This document shows, one piece after another, positions 15,581-21,576 of a stretch of DNA of 21,576 nt (its first letter is position 1; each line of letters starts with the position of its first letter). Source of the DNA: a virus; the IMG/VR virus record IMGVR_UViG_3300033156_000233, positions 1 through 21,576 of that record, one strand, 5' to 3'. The notes below the pieces were generated by a model. It ran no database searches, was not told the origin of the DNA, and was given only the letters and a program-made list of their open reading frames with translations. Both the position numbers and the translations under genes were made by a program.

Positions 15581-15865
15581 TTAGCCTCGAAGGAAGTAAC
15601 CTAAGATAAAACTTATCGCGCTTACGGACCCAGCAATTAACAAAACTTTCGTGAGTATCCCTTTTAAGGAGTTCCAAACATCATCAACTCGTAACTTCAC
15701 CTCTTTCACATCAGAAGCACATTTAGACTGAGCCTGGCACGACTCAGCTACTTTCTTCTCTAAAGAAGCAATTCGCTCAATTAACTTCTCATTAGTAGAT
15801 GTATTCCCCTTAACAAGTTCAACTAATAACTCCTCGATTGTAGAAAGCTGTTTTAATTCGGTCAT
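15581..15865 (-). CDS. coiled-coil, single-TM protein, XhlA/holin-like
   Basis: The 94-residue protein has heptad-like helices over residues 5-65 (STIEELLVELVKG, EKLIERIASLEKKVAE, VKEVKLRVDDVWNSLKG). One transmembrane helix follows at about 68-91 (LTKVLLIAGSVSAISFILGY), ending in a short FLRG tail. This layout matches XhlA-type holin-associated proteins of phages, which help membrane disruption at lysis. Its start overlaps the response regulator stop as ATGA, so the two are co-translated, which would also suit a membrane partner of that protein. No endolysin is seen nearby, so the lysis role is tentative. Confidence 0.55.
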   Translation of the reverse strand: MTELKQLSTIEELLVELVKGNTSTNEKLIERIASLEKKVAESCQAQSKCASDVKEVKLRVDDVWNSLKGILTKVLLIAGSVSAISFILGYFLRG

Positions 15866-16770
15866 TGATACGCATGCGTCCCCGTAATCGCGTTTTGAAG
15901 TACTGCTCTGAGAGTAGTATTGTGCTGTAGTCTTAACAAAGCAAGCGCAAGAACCGAAGCGAAACTTTTTACAAACTCAATCTCTTCTCTAGAAAAGGGT
16001 ATCTCTTTCTCATCAAAAACCACCATGAAACCCCATTTCCCAATCTCCTCACCTGCTACAGGAACTGCTAATGCACGGCCTATCTTATTTCCAAACCAAT
16101 TCAAAGGATCATCAAGTTCGTGTTCTACGTAAACAGCAACCTCATCATTTAAAAGTCGTTCGAGCCAACCCGCAGGCAGCTCAAAACCCCCTAGGGGATA
16201 GGATACGTCACTTTTAAAGTAACCAAACAGGGGAAAGCTTACGGTACCATCCTTCTCAAAAGGTGAAACAACGACGTTGGCCTCAAATGCCGCTCCCATA
16301 ATCTCAACACACTTTTGAACTTTTTGTCCGTCAATTAAGTTCCTCGCAAGAATATTAAAGACCTGCGGATAAACATTAATTAGCGCTGTTAGACCTGACC
16401 TTAATTGAGGATCCATCGAGACCTTCAAACGCAACGAGTCCAACATTCCCCCCAAAACTTCATTATCTACTGGTTTAGGCAAAACACCATGAAACCCGCA
16501 AATTTGGGCAACCTTACGTACTCTATCTGAGGCATAACCGGTCACCAAAATAGCTCTAGAAGGATCAAACTGATCCAAAACCGAGAATACTTGCCCATTA
16601 AGTACAACAACATCCAAAATGTAAAAATCGGGTTTTACTTCAACGTTCAGCTTTTTAAACTCCTCAATCGTCTCACAAGTACAACATTCACAATCTTCAA
16701 ATCTACCCTCAAGGAGCGTTTTAAAATAAGTTCTCATCAAGGCATCATCGTCTAAAACCAAAACCTTCAT
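15862..16770 (-). CDS. response regulator with GAF-like C-terminal domain
   Basis: I prefer ATG 16770, with GGAG seven bases away, over the adjacent GTG at 16773; the product is 302 residues. Residues 1-115 are a complete receiver domain: acidic pocket D7-D9 in VLDDDALM, phosphoacceptor D53 in FYILDVV, T77 in LVTGYAS, and K99 in VLPKPVD. Residues 125-290 look like a GAF domain (TALINVYPQVFNILAR, GRALAVPVAGEEIGKWGFMV, FSREEIEFVKSFASVLALAL). There is no DNA-binding or diguanylate cyclase output. A cluster C27-E-C-C-T-C32 is unusual for a receiver. No histidine kinase is in the window, so a host kinase may supply phosphate. Response regulators are rare in phage structural neighbourhoods. Confidence 0.8.
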   Translation of the reverse strand: MKVLVLDDDALMRTYFKTLLEGRFEDCECCTCETIEEFKKLNVEVKPDFYILDVVVLNGQVFSVLDQFDPSRAILVTGYASDRVRKVAQICGFHGVLPKPVDNEVLGGMLDSLRLKVSMDPQLRSGLTALINVYPQVFNILARNLIDGQKVQKCVEIMGAAFEANVVVSPFEKDGTVSFPLFGYFKSDVSYPLGGFELPAGWLERLLNDEVAVYVEHELDDPLNWFGNKIGRALAVPVAGEEIGKWGFMVVFDEKEIPFSREEIEFVKSFASVLALALLRLQHNTTLRAVLQNAITGTHAYQ

Positions 16771-16782
16771 CACATTACTCCG

Positions 16783-17859
16783 TTACCATAAAAAACGAGG
16801 TAAGGTTGTTATTTGCTTCTTTCTTTCAAAGCAAACATCAATTAACGCTCTTAAATCAGACTCTAAATCGATTGTACTATCAGAAAAAAACTCATTCAAG
16901 AGGTTCCGTTCAATTCGAACAAATTGGTTCCAAGTAAATTCAAACAATTTTCGCGAAAAAAACCCAACCCGTAATCGCAACCCAAAGTCCTCAGCAAAAA
17001 TATGTTTTATTTTATAAATAAGATCCTGAAAGCTTACCATTCGATCAAATAAATGCACAACTGGCCTATCAATCTTCTTCGTCAAAAGGTACGAAAAGCC
17101 TTCAACAAACTGTCGAACTGACAAAATTGTGTAAAAACCCTCAAAAGGGACGTTAACAATTCCCTGCCGGACTCCCCTTGCACAAAAGTAATTAATGTAG
17201 GTACCATGAAATCTGTCTACGTGAAGTCGGTGTAAGGGTTCCTCTTCGGGGTATACACCAAAGACGGATCCCACTCGTAAATCAACAACCTTCAGTGCAA
17301 ATTGCCTTCGAATATAAGAGAGTAAAATTTGTACAAAAGCTTCTGTACATTGGTTAAAAGAATCTCCCTTAACAGGGAAAGGAAGAAAATCCTCTAACTC
17401 GTTATGATGAATCATAAGAGGCTTCTCAGGGAGAGGTAAGCGAGAAGGGTAATAAGAGTTCAGGTCAGTTACTACAAATACAGGAACTTGCTGTATAGAA
17501 GACTTATGCAGTGCATATGTTAAAGAAATAACATTATTAAGACTCTCAACACATAGCAACTGACTATGTTGCTGAAACAAGAAGGGACTATATACGCGAG
17601 ACAAATCAACAATTAGATCTGGCTCAAACTTCTCCAAAACGCGTCGAAGTGCTACCGATTCAGAGATGTCTATCTCAACAGCTTGAAGGTCTTTTAAAGA
17701 TCCAAAAGAGTGTGGAATAATAGAATAGGAAGAAGTTTGAGCTACTAACGCTTCCCTTCTTAAATTATCCAAACCTAAAACAGAATGACCCTCTTTTAAG
17801 AGATGATGTGCAAGAGCAAACCCTAAATAACCATCGGCGCCTAAAACAGCAATCCTCAT
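16783..17859 (-). CDS. SQD1-like sugar-nucleotide SDR, probable pseudoenzyme
   Basis: The 358-residue protein is an extended SDR with the NAD-binding GADGYLG motif near the N-terminus and DNLRR after strand 2. Several blocks recall UDP-sulfoquinovose synthase (SQD1): GxDGYxG-x6-HL-x-x-x-GH-x-V-x-x-x-DN, EPDLIVDLS, VVDLRVGSVFGV, LHRLHVDRFHGTYINYFC, and the VRQFVEGF end. However, where SQD1 has SSFYHLSK the sequence reads DSFNQCTE. The catalytic Tyr is N169 and the Lys is E173. The TMGEYG segment is also changed to TDLNSYY. It therefore binds a nucleotide cofactor in all likelihood but may not be an active oxidoreductase. It overlaps the glycosyltransferase stop by ATGA. Confidence 0.75.
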   Translation of the reverse strand: MRIAVLGADGYLGFALAHHLLKEGHSVLGLDNLRREALVAQTSSYSIIPHSFGSLKDLQAVEIDISESVALRRVLEKFEPDLIVDLSRVYSPFLFQQHSQLLCVESLNNVISLTYALHKSSIQQVPVFVVTDLNSYYPSRLPLPEKPLMIHHNELEDFLPFPVKGDSFNQCTEAFVQILLSYIRRQFALKVVDLRVGSVFGVYPEEEPLHRLHVDRFHGTYINYFCARGVRQGIVNVPFEGFYTILSVRQFVEGFSYLLTKKIDRPVVHLFDRMVSFQDLIYKIKHIFAEDFGLRLRVGFFSRKLFEFTWNQFVRIERNLLNEFFSDSTIDLESDLRALIDVCFERKKQITTLPRFLW

Positions 17860-18824
17860 TTTAGCGAAAACCTGTGTAACCCCTTAAATTCCTCTTCAAT
17901 ACCCAACACAGACCTACACATCAAATTGACAAACTGTTTTGCTCGAACCTCAACACTATGAAACTTCCTAACCAAACTATATCCTTGTTTGGTTATCTCT
18001 TCTATCCGATCCTCGTCTTTCAAAATGCTCAGGATTTCTTCCTCAAAGGAAGACATGGACACGGGCAAGTAATGTTTACCAGGAACGTAACCTAATTCAT
18101 CGAGATCTCTAAACGGAGGAGCTACCAATAAAGTAAAGGACGCAGGAATTTCAAAAAATTTCTGTACCGGGTAATTATAGATACTTCCACAGGTAGGGCA
18201 AACCTTTGCCGAATTTAAGAGCTTGGCATAAGAGTCATGAACTATTGCAGTCTTAGAACTAAAGTGTCCGTATCCGGGATGGGGTACATGCATAAAATTA
18301 GGGTAGCTCTTAAAGGTTTCTAAATAAGCAGCACGAAAAGGATAAACATCCTTATGAATGGCCCCGGTAAGCAAGATATCAATAGACTTTTCGCGAGACC
18401 ACTTTCTAAAAACTTTCGTGTCAACTCCTATAGGTAACCAATCGCAAGGAGCAACATCAAGTAAACGGGGAAATACTTTCAACGTCCCTTCCTTATACTT
18501 CACTATAACAAAATCAATCTTATTCTCCTTAACAAACAGGAGACGTTCATGTTGAAAACTATGAACGTCCCAATAGTGAACAACTTTAGGAAGCGTAACT
18601 TCAGCAAGACCCCCCAGTGGAGGAGTAACAGGTGGGGCCTCACCCAACATTAACAAGTCAAAAGACTTCCCCTCATCAGCAAGTTTCTCCAACAACGTTG
18701 GGACGTGGCACGACTCATGATGAAAAGTAACATCAGCAACTTCAGCAAGGGCCTTTTTAAAGGCTAAATGTCCAAGACTAATCCAATTTGTAAAATCCTT
18801 ACAAATGTACAAAATCCTTAACAT
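17856..18824 (-). CDS. CgeB-like glycosyltransferase (GT4/GT-B type)
   Basis: The 322-residue product starts at ATG 18824 behind AAGGAGTGAG. The N-terminal half is Rossmann-like (RILYICKDFTNWISLGH, FDLLMLGEAPPV, KVVHYWDVH). The C-terminal half carries the pattern of the CgeB / Glyco_trans_1_2 group: LPIGVDTKVF, IDILLTGAIHKDVYPFR, YAKLLNSAKVCPT, NYPVQKFFEIPASFTLLVAP, YVPGKHYLPVS, and EEITKQGYSLVRKFHS-x-x-x-RA. It would transfer a sugar from a nucleotide donor. Co-translation with the SQD1-like gene (four-base overlap) suggests one pathway, perhaps together with the GT2/TPR enzyme in the neck region. The acceptor is unknown. Confidence 0.8.
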   Translation of the reverse strand: MLRILYICKDFTNWISLGHLAFKKALAEVADVTFHHESCHVPTLLEKLADEGKSFDLLMLGEAPPVTPPLGGLAEVTLPKVVHYWDVHSFQHERLLFVKENKIDFVIVKYKEGTLKVFPRLLDVAPCDWLPIGVDTKVFRKWSREKSIDILLTGAIHKDVYPFRAAYLETFKSYPNFMHVPHPGYGHFSSKTAIVHDSYAKLLNSAKVCPTCGSIYNYPVQKFFEIPASFTLLVAPPFRDLDELGYVPGKHYLPVSMSSFEEEILSILKDEDRIEEITKQGYSLVRKFHSVEVRAKQFVNLMCRSVLGIEEEFKGLHRFSLK

Positions 18825-18827
18825 GTC

Positions 18828-19058
18828 TCACTCCTTTTTAAATCGAGAAGATAGTTCAAAAATTTTGTCCCCTTTCTGAGAAGGGTCCTTCTCAAGATGA
18901 TAAATATTAAACCTCAAGTACTTATCTGGGATTCCCTTAGGAAACGCCGTACAAGTATAATCCTCACGGAAATGTTTGCAAAAAGGGCACGAAGAAAAGT
19001 GATCCTCTCCCGGGTGTTTCGCGCGGTATTCATTTAACCATTTCTCAAGGTCAAACAT
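18828..19058 (-). CDS. small Cys-motif protein (CPFC...C-AFPKGIP)
   Basis: The 76-residue protein starts at ATG 19058, with GGGAGGAG inside the end of the upstream metallopeptidase gene. It has CPFC, then C-x-AFPKGIP, then YHLEKDPSQKGDKIFEL. The combination C-x-x-C-x(n)-C-x-AFP-x-GIP-x(n)-H-x(n)-GD is a recurring small phage-protein pattern that I associate with MuF and polyvalent-protein neighbourhoods. Three Cys and one His could bind zinc. The role is unknown; coupling to the metallopeptidase suggests they act together. Confidence 0.65.
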   Translation of the reverse strand: MFDLEKWLNEYRAKHPGEDHFSSCPFCKHFREDYTCTAFPKGIPDKYLRFNIYHLEKDPSQKGDKIFELSSRFKKE

Positions 19059-19062
19059 GAAC

Positions 19063-20067
19063 TCATCTCCTCCCTTTCAACCAGAAGTCAAAATAATCGT
19101 ACGCTTCGGGCCATTTTATCCGCAAGATTCGACGCTTCTCAGGGTCGGCGTTCGCATAAAACGCAAATGCTTCGGAAAACCCTTCTTCGGGATCCTGAAG
19201 ACTAGGGAGAGTCAGGACAGGCGTATCGAGTGGATCCCGCATAAGCTCTCTATAAAACCGAAGTCGTACAAAATTACGGTTAACACACGACCGTTCACGC
19301 CCGTAATTCTTAACCGACTGATCAAAAAACCGAGCACCGTCCGGAAGAACTCTACTTATATAAGGAGCATAAACCTTACTCCCAAAATCCACATAGTGAC
19401 CCGGAAAACGGTCAGAGAAGCGACTCTGAATAAAGTGGCCAGCTTCGTGCAAAAAAGTGTGTCCATACTCGGAAATGTGGTGAGTTACGGGATAAACTTG
19501 AATACTTATAGCTCCGGAGCCCTGCGGAAACGCAAGATCGGCGAACTTTACTACTTCAGGGTCAAATCCATAGGTCCTTGGAATCTTTATCCCCAAATAG
19601 GTTCTAATACGCGCTCTATCAACAGCAGAAAACTCTGCATAAAACTCTTTTGTAAGCATCCTCTCCAAACTATTAGACGATCTTAAAATGTTCGCGTCTG
19701 TATAAAATCCATAAGGAGCCGCGGTAGCGGTAGTAGCACGATGAAAGGATAAACTAATCTGTTGAAACTCCTTCTCATAAGGTGTTCCTTTAATAACATT
19801 AAGAAAAGAGTCCATTTGAGCTAAAATCTCCTTACGAACCTTAGGAGGTGGCACCGCCGGAAATTCTAAGAAATGATACGATTCAAACCCTGCGTTACTC
19901 AACGCTTTATTGACAGTTCGGGAATCAACAACCTTTATAGGAGACTTTCTCACGAAGCTAACCATCCAAAGGAAATATTTCCTATATTTCTTCTTTACAA
20001 TAGGGATCTTTCTCCCTCCCTTCGTAATCCACTTCTCTATCCATTCAGATGGAACTTCAAGCTTCAT
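19063..20067 (-). CDS. stand-alone zincin metallopeptidase
   Basis: The 334-residue protein starts at ATG 20067 behind GAGGAG. Its motif FLHEAGHF places HEAGH at residues 207-211, and EEGFSEAFAFY supplies the likely third zinc ligand E299. Both blocks resemble those in the portal-MuF fusion (FLHELGHHVFERHF and DESFAEVFATY), so the two are probably related. The N-terminus is basic (TKGGRKIPIVKKKYRKYF). No signal peptide is visible, so it acts inside the producing cell, in the virion, or after injection. The substrate is unknown; self-processing of a virion protein or cleavage of a host protein are the obvious options. Confidence 0.75.
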   Translation of the reverse strand: MKLEVPSEWIEKWITKGGRKIPIVKKKYRKYFLWMVSFVRKSPIKVVDSRTVNKALSNAGFESYHFLEFPAVPPPKVRKEILAQMDSFLNVIKGTPYEKEFQQISLSFHRATTATAAPYGFYTDANILRSSNSLERMLTKEFYAEFSAVDRARIRTYLGIKIPRTYGFDPEVVKFADLAFPQGSGAISIQVYPVTHHISEYGHTFLHEAGHFIQSRFSDRFPGHYVDFGSKVYAPYISRVLPDGARFFDQSVKNYGRERSCVNRNFVRLRFYRELMRDPLDTPVLTLPSLQDPEEGFSEAFAFYANADPEKRRILRIKWPEAYDYFDFWLKGRR

Positions 20068-20317
20068 ATCGGTCTCCTCGATAAGGATCTAAACTATATT
20101 CAAACCATTTATCCTTATCGTTCAAGGCTTTAACTGCTTTTTTGGCGTCCTCCAAAGACACATACCTCCTTAAAACTACCCAATCCTGAAATGCAAACAA
20201 ACCCCTTCGGTACTTCTCCTTGGGCCGCCAGTAGATAGGAATCTTACGCTTCCTGGTTTTGTGTCTATACTTGGGAACTTCACGATCAAACTTCGATTGA
20301 AAGTCCGTCTCTTGCAA
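20057..20317 (-). CDS. small basic protein, unrecognised
   Basis: The 86-residue product begins with TTG at 20317 behind GGGAGG at nine bases. It overlaps both the preceding hydrolase gene and the following metallopeptidase gene, a pattern that supports a real gene. The N-terminal third is strongly basic (YRHKTRKRKIPIYWRPKEKYRR). The rest, WVVLRRYVSLEDAKKAVKAL followed by an aromatic strand, looks like a small alpha/beta fold of the kind found in many short phage proteins. Function unknown. Confidence 0.6.
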   Translation of the reverse strand: MQETDFQSKFDREVPKYRHKTRKRKIPIYWRPKEKYRRGLFAFQDWVVLRRYVSLEDAKKAVKALNDKDKWFEYSLDPYRGDRYEA

Positions 20318-20987
20318 TAGTCAGATCCTCCCTCTCTAAAATCTCCTTTACTTTTGTATCTCCCTTTAAAACAGGTTGACGCCCAAGATGAGTAAAAATG
20401 ACTTTCTTCCAACCCAACTGGGAAGCGTAACGAAGTTGAGATTTCATAGACGTATGTCCAAAAGGCTCCCCTCCTTTTTCCTTTACTCTTATTATAGGGC
20501 GATTTATGGCGGAGCCGTCACCAATGTAAACCCGAAGATTCCTTAATGTTCCCCATCCAATACGAGGACGAATAATATCTGTAAAGATGCCAACTTCGTC
20601 ATTTATAACAACGCCCCACATAGGACATCGAATCGAATGAAAACACGAAACTGCCTTTAAAGAAACATCACCCCGCTTAAATGGGGGCCGTCGGAACGAC
20701 GTCGGGATAGCCTTCCAGTCACGGATCAACTGGCGGCGTACTAAAGAAGTACATACAAGAATCGTTGGAATTTCCTTGTGTTTTAAACCACTTACATGGT
20801 CGCTATGTGTATGGCTAACATACAAAAAATCTACATCCTTAAGCTTATCAAAAAACGCCTCTTCACCACAATCTATTTGAAAGCGGGTCTTACGGGTCTC
20901 AACAATTATACCAGTTCTTAATTTATGATGAGGAGAGCTCTCTTCAATCATCCCCTTCGAACCTAAAAACGTAATCTTATACTTCAT
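20286..20987 (-). CDS. metallo-beta-lactamase-fold hydrolase
   Basis: The 233-residue protein has the full metal-binding set: HTHSDH (H59, H61, D63, H64), H117 in CFHSIR, D137 in IFTDII, and H200 in IFTHLGR. The N-terminus ITFLGSKG and the absence of extra domains place it near the PhnP / RNase Z-like branch, whose members cleave phosphodiesters, rather than with true beta-lactamases. GDGSAINRP and FGHTSMKSQL are additional conserved-looking segments. It begins directly after the stop codon of the second speD gene. The substrate cannot be told from the sequence. Confidence 0.85.
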   Translation of the reverse strand: MKYKITFLGSKGMIEESSPHHKLRTGIIVETRKTRFQIDCGEEAFFDKLKDVDFLYVSHTHSDHVSGLKHKEIPTILVCTSLVRRQLIRDWKAIPTSFRRPPFKRGDVSLKAVSCFHSIRCPMWGVVINDEVGIFTDIIRPRIGWGTLRNLRVYIGDGSAINRPIIRVKEKGGEPFGHTSMKSQLRYASQLGWKKVIFTHLGRQPVLKGDTKVKEILEREDLTIARDGLSIEV

Positions 20988-21344
20988 TTAATTTCGCCCC
21001 CTCTCAAGAAAGGAGGAATCCATCCTCTTCGCCTTAAAAAAATCCTTCACATATTTCTGAATCTTTAAAGAGTCAAAAGCCTTACAACTAAAAACATCAA
21101 TATAAGCAGCATTGCATACAAAAGCAAAATGACCCGAAACCAGAGAAGTCTCGATTAACTGCACAAGGGTGTACCCTTCAGTCGGACCCCGTCCAAACCA
21201 TTCGATAATAGGATCACCAAATCTCTTAACGTCAAGTATATCACAGAGTCCGATAACAAATTCCCTTAGCTTCCTCTCACTAGTAATAAGAACTCGATCG
21301 CACTCATATAAATCTAATATCAGATGGTACCCCCAACCTTTCAT
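20988..21344 (-). CDS. diverged SpeD-like pyruvoyl decarboxylase
   Basis: I chose ATG 21344 because AGGGGAG lies nine bases upstream; the product is 118 residues, a typical size for class 1b Spe[14 protein letters not shown] opens the fold, and [13 protein letters not shown]-x(n)-YIDVFSC is the active-site block. Aligned without gaps to canonical SpeD, the Ser of ETS falls on the pyruvoyl-forming Ser63 (Thermotoga maritima numbering), and His of SGH and Cys of FSC fall on His68 and Cys83. Ser55 is replaced by Thr, and Glu62 before the cleavage site by Thr. Related SpeD-like proteins are common in phages; some SpeD homologues are known to decarboxylate arginine or ornithine instead. It overlaps the upstream speD by 41 bases. 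Confidence 0.75.
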   Translation of the reverse strand: MKGWGYHLILDLYECDRVLITSERKLREFVIGLCDILDVKRFGDPIIEWFGRGPTEGYTLVQLIETSLVSGHFAFVCNAAYIDVFSCKAFDSLKIQKYVKDFFKAKRMDSSFLERGRN

Positions 21345-21576
21345 CACGGATTGCTCCCCTCTCAACAGTTGTGACCTTAGAATATCCTCCCTGAAGAAAG
21401 GATAGAATCTCACGCATGGCGAGATCCAAGTTAACAGTTTTTCCGCACGTGAACAAATCTACAGCGGCGTAAGAAGCTTCGGGCCAGGTATGAATAGTGA
21501 AGTGAGACTCTGAAATTATAACAACACAACTTACGCCATGAGGTTCAAAATGATGCGCGTGTGAATGAAGAACTGT
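21304..21576 (-). CDS. speD: S-adenosylmethionine decarboxylase proenzyme (5' end outside)
   Basis: The 90 C-terminal codons are present; the N-terminus lies beyond the right edge. The segment [19 protein letters not shown] followed by [10 protein letters not shown] is the hallmark of bacterial SpeD. The ES/SH site is where self-cleavage forms the pyruvoyl group, and Ser55, His68 and Cys83 equivalents are all present. The enzyme makes decarboxylated AdoMet, the aminopropyl donor for spermidine. The tail continues about 45 residues past the Cys. It overlaps the second speD-like gene, so both subunits are co-translated. Confidence 0.85.
   Translation of the reverse strand, partial: TVLHSHAHHFEPHGVSCVVIISESHFTIHTWPEASYAAVDLFTCGKTVNLDLAMREILSFLQGGYSKVTTVERGAIRDERLGVPSDIRFI

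Noticed and set aside
19057-19686. A 209-codon open frame on the plus strand
   Set aside because: It lies antisense to the metallopeptidase gene, has no ribosome-binding site before its ATG, and its translation has no recognisable motif; the minus-strand frame carries HEAGH and strong start signals.
1-21576. CRISPR array, tRNA, insertion sequence, integrase or attachment site
   Set aside because: No regularly spaced repeats, cloverleaf, transposase motif or flanking direct repeat was seen; genes fill nearly all of the sequence.

Overview
The window reads as part of a tailed dsDNA bacteriophage (Caudoviricetes) or prophage with an HK97-type head. Almost every gene lies on the minus strand, genes are tightly packed with 1-40 base overlaps, and many starts carry near-perfect Shine-Dalgarno sites (AAGGAGGT), so the host is a bacterium with standard ribosome binding. 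I saw no tRNA, integrase, lysogeny repressor, attachment site or sequence that names the host. No gene-free stretch exceeds 150 bases.

Reading in the direction of transcription (right to left), the right third (21576-15581) is an accessory cluster. It holds the 3' part of a canonical S-adenosylmethionine decarboxylase (speD), a second diverged speD-like gene, a metallo-beta-lactamase-fold hydrolase, a small basic protein, a stand-alone HEAGH zinc metallopeptidase, a small Cys-containing protein, a CgeB-like glycosyltransferase, an SQD1-like sugar-nucleotide SDR whose YxxxK catalytic pair is replaced, a response regulator with a GAF-like C-terminal half, and a small coiled-coil/transmembrane protein resembling XhlA.

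A single plus-strand gene (14789-15580) follows, encoding a pol-beta-fold nucleotidyltransferase. It has its own near-consensus sigma70 promoter, which overlaps a weaker divergent promoter-like sequence facing the structural operon. It looks like a 'moron' gene.

The structural operon runs from 14707 to the left edge. First comes a giant portal-MuF-zincin fusion interrupted by a 152-residue mini-intein placed exactly at the conserved CxxC of the MuF domain. Then come an unknown protein, a small protein in the small-terminase position, the large terminase, a protein with the LigD 3'-phosphoesterase signature, a prohead protease fused to a scaffold (with an internal scaffold start), and the major capsid protein followed by a hairpin terminator. 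Next are a small HTH-tailed protein, a gp6-like head-tail connector with an extra N-terminal beta domain, a two-domain GT2/TPR glycosyltransferase, a head-closure-like protein, an HK97-gp10-like protein, a probable tail terminator, a zinc-ribbon protein, and the first codons of the next gene.

The head and neck genes form a coherent virion-assembly module. The glycosyltransferases, the SQD1-like protein, the two zincins, the phosphoesterase, the polyamine enzymes and the response regulator are unusual additions, and the findings concentrate on them. All family assignments were made by eye from motifs; none was checked against a database.
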